A stretch of 64,000 nt of DNA from positions 730,798 through 794,797 of the forward strand of contig NZ_JABTEX010000004.1 of assembly GCF_015711645.1 (NCBI RefSeq), given 5' to 3'. Numbering within the stretch: position 1 is the first letter of the stretch; each line of letters starts with the position of its first letter. Below the pieces are notes generated by a model, which was given only the letters and a program-made list of their open reading frames with translations, did not search any database and had not been told where the DNA came from. Below are positions 24,236 to 32,093 of the stretch, piece after piece. The stretch comes from Planomonospora sp. ID82291. GTDB lineage: Bacteria > Actinomycetota > Actinomycetes > Streptosporangiales > Streptosporangiaceae. Made by a program: the position numbers and the translations under genes.

Positions 24236-25474
24236 TCAGTCCTTTCCGCGCAGGAACACGGCCGCCGACAGGCATCCGGCCAGGCTCAGGGCCGCGACGG
24301 CGACGGCGAGCGGTGTCAGGGTGCCGGTGCCGAAGGCGCCCACCGCCGGGCCGACGATCCCTCCCACGCTCCACTGGGCCAGGCCGAAGACGGACGAGGC
24401 GCTGCCCGCTCGGGAGGCGGGCTGGCTGGACATGGCGATGGTCAGCGCCATGGGGTAGACCATCCCGCTTCCCGAGGTCAGCAGGAACAGGGCGGCCGTC
24501 ACGACGGGCAGCCCGAGGCCGGCGAGGGCCGCGACGAGCAGCAGCGCTCCGGCCGCGCCGGACAGGGCCAGCCCGGCCGCGAGCAGGCGGCGCATCGGGA
24601 CGCGCCCGGCGAGCCGGCCGGCCAGCTGGCCGGAGGCGATCATCCCGGCGGAGTTCACGCCGAACAGCAGGCTGAAGCCCTGCGGGGAGAGCGCGTGGAC
24701 GTCCTGCAGGACGAAGGAGGCGTTGGAGACGTAGCCGAACATCGCGCCACTGGCGAGAGCCGCGGTGAGGGTGGGGACGAGGAACGCCCGGTGCCGGAGG
24801 ACCCGGACGAGCGGCCGCAGGACGGCGCGGGGGGCGGCCCCGCTCCGCAGCGCCGGCGGGTGGGTCTCGGGCAGGGCGAGCAGCGCGGTGAGCCAGAGCA
24901 GGCCGCCGGCCGCCGCCAGGACCCCGAACAGGCCCGGCCACGGCGTGATCCGCAGCAGCTCCGCCCCGAGCAGCGGGGCCAGCAGCGGGACCAGGCCGGT
25001 CACCAGCATCAGCATGCTGAAGAACCGGGCCGCCTCGATGCCCCCGTACAGGTCGCGGACCACGGCCTTGGTCAGGGCGACCCCGGTGGCGGCGGTCAGC
25101 CCCTGCAGGAGGCGGAGTACGACGAGGACCTCGACGGACGGGGCCGCCGCGCACAGCGCGGACACCGCGCAGAAGGCCGCGAACCCGACCAGCATCGGGC
25201 GCCTGCGGCCGTGGGCGTCGCTGAGCGGCCCGACGACCACCTGCCCGGCCCCGAGCCCCACCATGAACGCGGTGAGCGAGAGCTGGGCCGCCGACGCGCT
25301 CACGCCCAGGTCGGCGGCGAGCCGGGGGAGCGCGGGCAGGTAGAGGTCGATGGCGAGCGGGCCGACCGAGGTCAGCGCGCCGAGCAGGACGAACATCGCG
25401 GTGCGCCCGTGCGGGAGCACGGCGGCCGGTGCGGGCCCGAGCGCGGCGGACCCCGGGGCCTCCCCGCCCGTCAT
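24236..25474 (-). CDS. MFS drug-resistance transporter, Bcr/CflA type
   Basis: A 412-residue protein with 12 predicted membrane segments. The loop 2-3 signature VGPLSDAHGRRRPMLVG and the segment LQGLTAATGVALTKAVVRD match the Bcr/CflA (DHA1) subfamily of proton-coupled multidrug exporters. The first 25 residues or so are a non-conserved cytoplasmic tail. The promoter region contains a 23-bp imperfect palindrome (25604-25626), suggesting control by an unlinked repressor. No regulator gene is adjacent. Confidence 0.9.
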   Translation of the reverse strand: MTGGEAPGSAALGPAPAAVLPHGRTAMFVLLGALTSVGPLAIDLYLPALPRLAADLGVSASAAQLSLTAFMVGLGAGQVVVGPLSDAHGRRRPMLVGFAAFCAVSALCAAAPSVEVLVVLRLLQGLTAATGVALTKAVVRDLYGGIEAARFFSMLMLVTGLVPLLAPLLGAELLRITPWPGLFGVLAAAGGLLWLTALLALPETHPPALRSGAAPRAVLRPLVRVLRHRAFLVPTLTAALASGAMFGYVSNASFVLQDVHALSPQGFSLLFGVNSAGMIASGQLAGRLAGRVPMRRLLAAGLALSGAAGALLLVAALAGLGLPVVTAALFLLTSGSGMVYPMALTIAMSSQPASRAGSASSVFGLAQWSVGGIVGPAVGAFGTGTLTPLAVAVAALSLAGCLSAAVFLRGKD

Positions 25475-25603
25475 GGGAGCCGCGGGGGGAAGACGCTGGT
25501 GTGCAGGTTCATGTTCTCTTTCCGGATCGGTGGCCTCGGTGGCCGCGGGCCCCGAAGATCTCCCGTCACGTGCGGACGGCCCGGATCATATTCCATGTAA
25601 AAC

Positions 25604-25626
25604 CAGTAGGTAAAATTGACTTACTG
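25604..25626. promoter_or_regulatory. Imperfect palindrome in the MFS promoter
   Basis: Arms CAGTAGGTAAA and TTGACTTACTG around a central A pair at 9 of 11 positions. It lies 130 bp upstream of the MFS start inside a 385-bp gap (25475-25859) that otherwise shows no gene. Confidence 0.5.
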
Positions 25627-25859
25627 TCCGGCGGGACGTAGCGTCGGGGGTGCGATCCAGGGGGCGGCGCCCGGACCGGTCCGGCCGGTTCGCCGTCCGC
25701 TGAGCGGTGCGCCGACCGGCCGGGATCGCGTCCCCCGGCCGGTCGGCCCGCACCTCGGGGCCGACCGGTGCGGACGCGCATCCGGCCGCTGCTGTCCGTG
25801 AGGTCGGCGGGATCGCTCACCGGGACGGGGGCGAGCACCGGGTCCGGTTTCCCCGATGC

Positions 25860-27206
25860 TCAGACCGGGATCCAGTTGCCGTGGAAGCCCGCGGGGATGC
25901 GCACCGGGACGTGCACCTCGGCGAGCGGGGGCGCGGACAGGTCGGCGGCGTCCAGGACGGCCAGGTAGCTCGTACCGGCGCCGCGGTCGTGGGCGAACGT
26001 CATCAGGAAGCCCTCGTTCTCGCCGGTCCCGGCTCGGGGCACGAAGACGGCCTCGCCGCAGGTGTGGCCGGGAGGGAGGCGGTGCACCGCCCGTCCGCCG
26101 CCGGTGAGGTCGTAGGCGTAGATCTCCGACCGCTCAGGCTCGGCGTCCAGGGAGAAGCTCGTCGTGTAGCCGTAACGGTGGGGCAGCCCGAGCGCCGAGT
26201 CGGCGATGCGGGGGTATTCGCTGGGCGCGTCGTCGAGCGGTTCCTCGGCGACCGCGCCCGACCTCAGGTCCAGCGTCCAGCGGTACACGACCGGGAGCCC
26301 GCCCTCCAGGTCGTCGGTACCGCCGCGCCACAGCGTGGGGACGCGGGTGCCGGTGACGGTGATCGTGTCGCCCTGCGGGTCCTCGAAGGCGTTCATGGTG
26401 TGCCACACGTAGCACGGGGCGACGTCGAACCAGCGTACGGGCGCGTCGTCGCCGGCCGTACGCGCCAGCACGCCGAACCGGGCGCGGTGCGCGTCGTCCC
26501 AGCGCCACGGGGGCCCGCCCGCCGCGGCCTGGGCGCGGTCGAAGACGACCGGCAGGTCCATGAAGACCACGTGGTCGCGGGTGATCGCGAAGTCGTGCAT
26601 CATCGTCGCGCGCGGCACGTCCACGACCCGCCTCTGCACCACCTCGCCGCCGGCCGAGGCGCGGTAGCAGGTCAGGTACGGCGGACGCAGCTGATAGCCG
26701 AAGAAGAGCAGCTCACCCGTGATCGGGCAGGTCTTCGGGTGCGCGGTCATCGGGGTTCGCAGGGCTCCGTCGAAGGTGTGCGCTCCGATCGTGGCGAGGT
26801 CCGGCGTCACCTCGTAGGGGAAGCCGCCCTCTTCCAGGGCGAACAGCCGGCCCGCGTGCGCGATCAGATGGGTGTTGGCCGTGGTCACCCGGTAGTCGAT
26901 CCGGCCCGTCTCCTGGTCGAAGGCGAGGGCGAAGCGGGACTGGCCGGGGTGCTCGTACAGCGGCGTGCGCACGTACCGGTTGCGATACCAGCGCGCCCTG
27001 CCGCCCTCCAGCGCGATGGTGTGGATCATTCCGTCGCCCGCGAAGGAGTGCGGCGACCAGCCGGTACGCGGGTTGGGCCCGTTGCGGAAGAACTGCCCGT
27101 TCAGCTCTGCCGGGATCTCGCCGACGACCTTGGACGGCTGCAGGGTCACCTCCTCGGCGACCGGCGCGTTGTCGCCCGCCAGGTGCAGCGGCACGGTTTC
27201 GGACAT
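25860..27206 (-). CDS. Carotenoid cleavage dioxygenase
   Basis: A 448-residue beta-propeller enzyme of the RPE65/carotenoid oxygenase family. All four iron-binding histidines are visible: His156 (TAHPKT), His204 (MMHDF), His269 (WHTMNAF) and His442 (HGNW near the C-terminus). It would cleave a conjugated double bond of a carotenoid, stilbene or related substrate with O2. No carotenoid-synthesis gene is nearby, so the substrate cannot be assigned. It is divergent from the LanC-like gene across a 304-bp gap. Confidence 0.9.
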   Translation of the reverse strand: MSETVPLHLAGDNAPVAEEVTLQPSKVVGEIPAELNGQFFRNGPNPRTGWSPHSFAGDGMIHTIALEGGRARWYRNRYVRTPLYEHPGQSRFALAFDQETGRIDYRVTTANTHLIAHAGRLFALEEGGFPYEVTPDLATIGAHTFDGALRTPMTAHPKTCPITGELLFFGYQLRPPYLTCYRASAGGEVVQRRVVDVPRATMMHDFAITRDHVVFMDLPVVFDRAQAAAGGPPWRWDDAHRARFGVLARTAGDDAPVRWFDVAPCYVWHTMNAFEDPQGDTITVTGTRVPTLWRGGTDDLEGGLPVVYRWTLDLRSGAVAEEPLDDAPSEYPRIADSALGLPHRYGYTTSFSLDAEPERSEIYAYDLTGGGRAVHRLPPGHTCGEAVFVPRAGTGENEGFLMTFAHDRGAGTSYLAVLDAADLSAPPLAEVHVPVRIPAGFHGNWIPV

Positions 27207-27483
27207 GCTGGGGCTCCTATCGGCATGGGTGGGGACGCCGACAACCGTGCACGAAAAAATCCGCGGACGACAGTCTTGTTCTTCCCGCCCGCCTCAGCCG
27301 CCGGCCGGAGCTCCAGGTGAGAGCCGCTCGGAAAACCCTCGGTGGAGCCGCTGCGAGAACGTGGGGAGGCCCTCAGGCGAGAGGAGGCGGGGCGAGGGCG
27401 GGGCGCCGCGGACTCGCCGCGCGGGCCCCGGGCGGAGGGCGGCGAACGGCGCCCCGTGGGCCCTTCGCGATTACCGTATTTTC

Positions 27484-27501
27484 CTACCAAATGTGTGGGA
27501 T
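27484..27501. promoter_or_regulatory. Possible KstR2-like site upstream of the LanC-like gene
   Basis: CTACCAAATGTGTGGGAT lies 9 bp before the LanC-like ATG. It shares 13 of 18 positions with operator site 1. The preceding TACCGTATTTT also resembles TACCGTACTTT before site 1. The rest of the 27207-27510 gap shows nothing recognisable. Confidence 0.4.
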
Positions 27502-27510
27502 AATCTGGTC

Positions 27511-28860
27511 ATGAGCCTGGACCAGGCCCGCTCGTCGAGCGCGCGCGCCGAGACCCCGCTGACCGCCGCCATCATGGCCGGACGATGGATCCGCTCGGCG
27601 GCCGTCGACGACGAACGGGGGCGGCACTGGAAGGCCAATCCGGACCCGCGCGGCCGGTCGGCGCTGGCGGCCGAGCCCGCCTCGCTCTACGCGGGGGCGG
27701 CGGGCATCACGCTGTTCTTCCTGGAGCTCGCCGCCGCGACGGGCCACGAGGCCTATCTGGAGGACGCCCGGGCCGGCGCCCGCTACCTGGCCGCCACCTG
27801 GCGGGACCAGACGGACCTGTCCCTCTACCACGGCCTGACCGGTACGGCGTTCGCCCTCGCCGAGGCGGGGTGGGCGACGGGTGAGGGGGAGTTCGAGGAG
27901 GCGGCGCGGGCCGCGGCCGACCGGATCGCGCGGAGCGCGCGGCGGCTGGACGACGGCCTCGGCTGGTCGAGGGACCCGGCGCAGCGCGGTGACGGCGGGA
28001 TCGTGCTCGGCCTGCTGCACGCCGCGGGAATCCTCGGCGTCCCCGCCTACGAGGAGGTCGCCGTGGAGGCCGGCCGGCGCATCGCCCGCCTGGTGGTGCC
28101 GGGCCACCGCTTCGGCGACTGCCCCGACCTGCCGACCGACGCCGTCACCCCCGGCTTCCTCTCCGGCACCGCCGGAACCGCCTTCCTGCTGGCCCGCCTG
28201 TACGGCGTGACGGGCGACGGGCGGTTCCTGGAGGCCGCCCGCCGAGGGGCGGACTTCGTCCGCACGGTCAGCGTGGTGACCGGCGGGTGCGCCGCCGTCC
28301 CGCATCACGTGCCGCAGGGCAGGAACCTGCACTACCTGGGCTTCTGCTCGGGGTCGGCGGGGGTGGCGCGGATGTTCTGCGAACTCCACCGGGTGACCGG
28401 CGACCGCGGCGACCTGGACTGGGCCGAGCGGCTGGCCCGGGGCGTCATGCGCAGCGGGATCCCGCGCCGCCGGACGGACGGCTACTGGAACACCGCCTGC
28501 CAGTGCTGCGGCACCGCCGGTCTGGTGGAGCTGTTCACCGGGCTGTGGGCGGTGACCGGCGACGAGCGGTACCTGGAGTTCGCCCGCACGCTCGCCGAGG
28601 ACCTGATCGCCCGCGCCACCGGGCACGACGACCGGGGCTACCGGTGGTACCAGGCCTACCGGAGGCTCCGGCCGGGAGAGGTCACGGCGGACACCGGCTA
28701 CATGGCGGGCGCCGCGGGCGTCGGCGCCGCGCTGCTCCACCTGGACGCCGCCGGGCTGGCCGGAGGGCCGCGCCGGGTGGTGCTGCTGCCGGACAACCCC
28801 TTCCCGGCGATCCCGGTGCCGGCCGCCGCGCTGCGCCGCGCCGCGGAGGAGAACGGCTGA
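27511..28860 (+). CDS. LanC-like protein
   Basis: A 449-residue alpha-barrel protein of the lanthionine-cyclase-like family, built from repeated helical hairpins with G-x-x-G motifs: LYAGAAGI (59-66), LYHGLTGTAFAL (105-116), GFLSGTAGTAF (215-225), GFCSGSAGVARMF (277-289) and CQCCGTAGLVELF (330-342). In LanC enzymes the zinc ligands are Cys and the Cys-His pair of CHG. Here Cys279 is kept but CHG is replaced by CCG (Cys332-Cys333). No LanB, LanM or precursor peptide is nearby, so it is probably a stand-alone LanC-like protein of unknown function rather than a lantibiotic cyclase. Confidence 0.75.
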   Translation: MSLDQARSSSARAETPLTAAIMAGRWIRSAAVDDERGRHWKANPDPRGRSALAAEPASLYAGAAGITLFFLELAAATGHEAYLEDARAGARYLAATWRDQTDLSLYHGLTGTAFALAEAGWATGEGEFEEAARAAADRIARSARRLDDGLGWSRDPAQRGDGGIVLGLLHAAGILGVPAYEEVAVEAGRRIARLVVPGHRFGDCPDLPTDAVTPGFLSGTAGTAFLLARLYGVTGDGRFLEAARRGADFVRTVSVVTGGCAAVPHHVPQGRNLHYLGFCSGSAGVARMFCELHRVTGDRGDLDWAERLARGVMRSGIPRRRTDGYWNTACQCCGTAGLVELFTGLWAVTGDERYLEFARTLAEDLIARATGHDDRGYRWYQAYRRLRPGEVTADTGYMAGAAGVGAALLHLDAAGLAGGPRRVVLLPDNPFPAIPVPAAALRRAAEENG

Positions 28861-28929
28861 GCGGTTCGAGCGGGGCTCCCGGCCGGTTGTGCTCAGCAGG
28901 GCTCCGGCGGTGCCGATCGGACGGGTGCG

Positions 28930-30228
28930 ATGAGGAACAGGATCGATATGCCGAACGAGTCGAACGAGCTGTGGCGCCGGTCGTCGGTGTTCACCGCCGA
29001 AACACCCTCCGTCCTGCTGGTGGACGACGAGCCGGCCGTGCTGGAGACGCTCGTCCACCAGCTCGGCCACGACTACCGCGTGGTGACCGCGCCCGACGGC
29101 CGCGCCGCCCTGGCGGCCCTCGCCGAGCACGGTCCCTTCGCGGTCGTGGTCAGCGACATGCGCATGCCGCACATCGACGGCATCGAGCTGCTCGGGCAGG
29201 TGCGCCTGCGCTACCCGGACGTCACCCGCGTCCTGCACACGGCCCAGGGCGACCTGCCCTCCGCCGTCTCGGCGATCAACGACGGGCAGGTCTTCCGCTT
29301 CCTGTGCAAGCCGTGCCCCACCAGGGAGCTGCGCGGCACCGTCCGCGACGCGGTGGAGCGGCACCGCCTGGTCTCGGCCGAGCAGGAGATCCTCGACAAG
29401 ACGCTCCGTACGAGCCTGCAGGCGCTCTTCGGCTGCCTGGAGCTGGCCAGCCCCCAGGCGTTCGCCCGCGCGGGACGCATCCGGGACCTGGTGGGCGCGC
29501 TCTGCGGGGAACTCGGGCTGGACGACGTCTGGGAGATCGAGGTGGCCGCCATGGCCTCCCAGCTCGGTGCGGTCACGGTGCCGCCGAGCGTGCTGGAGAA
29601 GCTGGACCGGGGACAGCCGCTGCCGGACGACGAGCAGAAGATGATCACCGCCATGCCGGACATCGCGGCGCGGCTGCTGGAGGACGTGCCGATGCTCGAG
29701 ACCGTCGTGGAGATCGTCCGCGGGATCCGCCCGGTCCGCGGCCCCGGGCGGGGCGTCGGCCGGGGTGCCGGGGAGCGGCAGTCGGATCCGATCGTGGAGG
29801 CCGCCGTCGGCGTGCTGCGCGCGGCGATCGAGTTCGAGGGGTTCGCCGGCCGGGGCGTGGGGGCGGACAAGGCCGTCGCCGCGCTGGAGCGGCAGGGAGG
29901 CCACGACGACGCGGTGCTGGCCGCCCTGCGGCGGGTCCGGGGGATCGCGCAGGCCCGGGAGTCCGTGCGCGCCTTCCGCATCGGCGAACTGGAGGTCGGC
30001 ATGCGGATCGCCGAGGACGTCGTCGCGGTCAACGGCCCGGTGCTCATCGGCCGCGGCGTCCGCGTCACGGAGCTGCTCCTGGAGCGCCTGACCAACTACA
30101 AGCACATCGTGCAGCTGGTGGAGCCCGTCTGGGTGGCCGTGCCCGACGCGCCGGAGGCGGACGCGTCCGGGGCGGGCCTGGCGGAGGCGGGCCTGGCGGG
30201 GGTGGATCTGTCGGGGGTGGCGGCGTGA
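28930..30228 (+). CDS. Response regulator with RpfG-like output region
   Basis: A 432-residue protein. Residues 26-140 form a receiver domain with Asp32-Asp33, the phosphorylation site Asp76 (VVSDMRMP) and Lys127 (FLCKPCP). Residues 150-300 are helical and resemble the HD-GYP-type output region of RpfG-like regulators, but the catalytic His-Asp pair is not visible, so c-di-GMP hydrolysis is doubtful. A C-terminal region includes ELEVGMRIAEDVV and a repeat-like Ala/Gly tail. The downstream Hpt gene overlaps by 4 bp, indicating a phosphorelay pair. No sensor kinase is adjacent. Confidence 0.8.
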   Translation: MRNRIDMPNESNELWRRSSVFTAETPSVLLVDDEPAVLETLVHQLGHDYRVVTAPDGRAALAALAEHGPFAVVVSDMRMPHIDGIELLGQVRLRYPDVTRVLHTAQGDLPSAVSAINDGQVFRFLCKPCPTRELRGTVRDAVERHRLVSAEQEILDKTLRTSLQALFGCLELASPQAFARAGRIRDLVGALCGELGLDDVWEIEVAAMASQLGAVTVPPSVLEKLDRGQPLPDDEQKMITAMPDIAARLLEDVPMLETVVEIVRGIRPVRGPGRGVGRGAGERQSDPIVEAAVGVLRAAIEFEGFAGRGVGADKAVAALERQGGHDDAVLAALRRVRGIAQARESVRAFRIGELEVGMRIAEDVVAVNGPVLIGRGVRVTELLLERLTNYKHIVQLVEPVWVAVPDAPEADASGAGLAEAGLAGVDLSGVAA

Positions 30229-30686
30229 ACCCGCCCGCTCCGGTCCCCGGGACGGACCGGTCCGCCCCGGACGCGGCGCTCCCCGGAAGGGCCGCGGTCA
30301 CCGCGGAGGCCGGGCTGGACGTCCGCGTCCGCATCGCCGACCTGATGGAGGACGACTCCGAGGAGGAGATCGAGTTCGTCGAGCGGATCGTCGTCTCGTT
30401 CCTGAAGCGGGCCCCGGCCGCGCTGGACCGTCTGGCCGGGGCGATCGCCGCGGCGGACGCCGAGGAGGCCGCCCGGCAGGCGCACGCGCTGAAGGGGTCG
30501 GCCGCCAACCTCGGGGTGAGCGCCGTGGCCGGCCTCTGCGCCGAGGCCGAACACCTCGCGGAGGCCGCCCGCCTGGGCGAACTGGGCGGCCACCCCGCCC
30601 GGCTGGAGCAGGCGCTCGCCGAGGCGGGCGCGCACCTCACCGGGGCGCTCGCCCGGCTGCGGGCCGGGCGACCGCTCCTGCCCTGA
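30225..30686 (+). CDS. Hpt-domain phosphotransfer protein
   Basis: A 153-residue protein starting at GTG 30225, which overlaps the stop of the response regulator (GTGA). A four-helix Hpt domain spans about residues 35-148, with the phospho-accepting His87 in QAHALKGSAANLG. It should shuttle phosphate between a histidine kinase and the upstream receiver. The first 30 residues are Pro/Ala-rich and probably disordered. Confidence 0.85.
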   Translation: MNPPAPVPGTDRSAPDAALPGRAAVTAEAGLDVRVRIADLMEDDSEEEIEFVERIVVSFLKRAPAALDRLAGAIAAADAEEAARQAHALKGSAANLGVSAVAGLCAEAEHLAEAARLGELGGHPARLEQALAEAGAHLTGALARLRAGRPLLP

Positions 30687-30739
30687 GACGCCGTCGCCCC
30701 CCGAGACGCCGTCGCCCCCGGGGCCTCCTCGCCCCCTGT

Positions 30740-30783
30740 CGCGGGGGCCGGCGTCCGGGTGCGCCCGGACGCCGGCCCCCGCG
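30740..30783. terminator. Strong bidirectional hairpin
   Basis: A perfect 20-bp stem (arm CGCGGGGGCCGGCGTCCGGG, 30740-30759) with a 4-nt TGCG loop sits between the convergent Hpt and TauD-type genes. It probably terminates both transcripts. Confidence 0.8.
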
Positions 30784-30800
30784 CGCTCCCGCCGGGACCG

Positions 30801-31703
30801 TCAGGCGGCGACCGGGGAGTAGGCGGCGGCGTCACCGGCGAGCACGGTGCTCGGCCGGCCGTCCACGCCCACCGGGACGTCCCCGGCGACGGTGACCCGG
30901 TGCAGGCGGCGGGGCCGGTCGCCGAAGTCGTGCACGACCCGGTGCTGGGTGGCGCGGTTGTCCCACACCGCCACGTCGCCGGGGGCCCACCGCCAGCGCA
31001 CGGTGTTCTCGACCTGGGTCACCTGCTCCTGGACGAGCCGGATCAGCGAGGCCGAGGTCTCGGACGACAGGCCCACCAGGCGCTTGGCGAAGTCGCCCAG
31101 CAGGATCGAGCGCTCGCCCGTCTCCGGGTGCACGCGGACCACCGGGTGCTCGGTCTCGAAGACGGTGGAGGCGAACACCTCGGCGTACTCCCGGGCCCGC
31201 TCGGGGTCGTCGGCGAAGGCCACCCGGGCGTAGTCGAACTGGTTGGTGTGCACCGCGCGCAGCCGGTCGAGCAGCTCGCGCAGCTCGGCGGGGAGGTGCT
31301 CGTAGGCCGTGACCGTGTTGGCCCAGAGCGTGTCCCCGCCCGCCTCCGGCACCTGTACGGCGCGCAGCACCGAGGCGAGCGGGGGGCGGTCGACGAAGGT
31401 GACGTCGGTGTGCCAGCGGTCGACCTTCTGCCCGCCGCGGTAGTCGAGGTCGAGGATGTGGGCGCTGCCGCCGAGCGAGGGGACGGTCGGGTGCGCGGTG
31501 GTCGGCTCGCCGAGCAGGCTCGCGAAGGCCACCTGGCCCTGCTCGTCGAGGTGCTCCTGGCCGCGGAAGAAGACCGCCTTGTGGGTGAGCAGCGCCAGGC
31601 GGATCTCGGCCACGACGTCGGCGGGCAGGTCGCCGCCGAGCCGTACGCCGGTGATCTCGGCGCCTATGCGGCCCGCGACAGGGGTGACGGTGAGGGATGA
31701 CAT
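30801..31703 (-). CDS. TauD/TfdA-family 2-oxoglutarate-dependent dioxygenase
   Basis: A 300-residue Fe(II) dioxygenase with the facial triad His98-x-Asp100 (WHTDVTF) and His254 ([10 protein letters not shown]), and the 2-oxoglutarate-binding Arg downstream (RRLHRV). In this family it hydroxylates taurine or another sulfonate or sulfate ester, releasing sulfite or sulfate and an aldehyde. The divergent sulfonate-type ABC transporter and the Cys-containing leader ORF over its start codon support a role in sulfur acquisition. Confidence 0.85.
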   Translation of the reverse strand: MSSLTVTPVAGRIGAEITGVRLGGDLPADVVAEIRLALLTHKAVFFRGQEHLDEQGQVAFASLLGEPTTAHPTVPSLGGSAHILDLDYRGGQKVDRWHTDVTFVDRPPLASVLRAVQVPEAGGDTLWANTVTAYEHLPAELRELLDRLRAVHTNQFDYARVAFADDPERAREYAEVFASTVFETEHPVVRVHPETGERSILLGDFAKRLVGLSSETSASLIRLVQEQVTQVENTVRWRWAPGDVAVWDNRATQHRVVHDFGDRPRRLHRVTVAGDVPVGVDGRPSTVLAGDAAAYSPVAA

Positions 31704-31825
31704 GGGTTGCTTCCTTCCGAAGGGTGATGGGCGGGGAGACGGAAGGGCGGACAGAGGGCGCTGGCCACGCGGCAGAAGTCCACGTGACCGCGGGTGGTCA
31801 GCAGAACCGTGGTCGTCACGGTCAC
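31664..31825 (-). CDS. Leader peptide ORF upstream of and overlapping the TauD-type gene
   Basis: A 53-residue frame starting at GTG 31825, with a GGAGGG motif 12 nt upstream. Its core [16 protein letters not shown] resembles the short leader peptides (RGHIDL-RVASA type) that precede sulfur-assimilation genes in actinomycetes. Cysteine codons are at residues 18 and 25. The frame runs past the TauD start codon (31703) in another phase and stops at 31664. Translation of its Cys codons could make dioxygenase expression depend on cysteine supply, as shown for polycysteine leaders in mycobacteria. The mechanism here is inferred. Confidence 0.6.
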   Translation of the reverse strand: MTVTTTVLLTTRGHVDFCRVASALCPPFRLPAHHPSEGSNPCHPSPSPLSRAA

Positions 31826-31947
31826 ACCGTAGGCTCGCCCTCCGGAGATTGTCAATCTAACCAGTAGGAAATTAGGGTAATGCGGTGTCCGCGACCCCGG
31901 GTGTCCGTCGCCCGGGACGGCCGACCGTGCCGGGTGCGGGGCGCATC

Positions 31948-31988
31948 GCCGGCCGACGCGCCGGCCGACGCGCCGGCCGACGCGCCGG
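31948..31988. repeat. 12-bp tandem repeat in the TauD/ABC divergent region
   Basis: GCCGGCCGACGC is repeated about three and a half times between the divergent dioxygenase and transporter genes. The rest of the 390-bp gap holds the leader ORF and promoter-like AT-rich DNA at 31846-31880 and 32046-32085. Confidence 0.85.
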
Positions 31989-32093
31989 GCGCGGCCGTTC
32001 GGGGACGGATCCGGGATCCGGCTTGACGTGGAAGGCCTGGGGCCCTATAAACACACTAAGTCTACTAAATAAGTGGGAAATAGGGAGAACTTC

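Noticed and set aside
25860..27206. Carotenoid biosynthesis cluster
   Set aside because: Only the cleavage dioxygenase is present. No phytoene synthase or desaturase lies in the window.
27511..28860. Lantibiotic biosynthesis cluster suggested by the LanC-like gene
   Set aside because: No precursor peptide, dehydratase, protease or exporter gene is found on either side. The neighbours are a carotenoid oxygenase and a response regulator.
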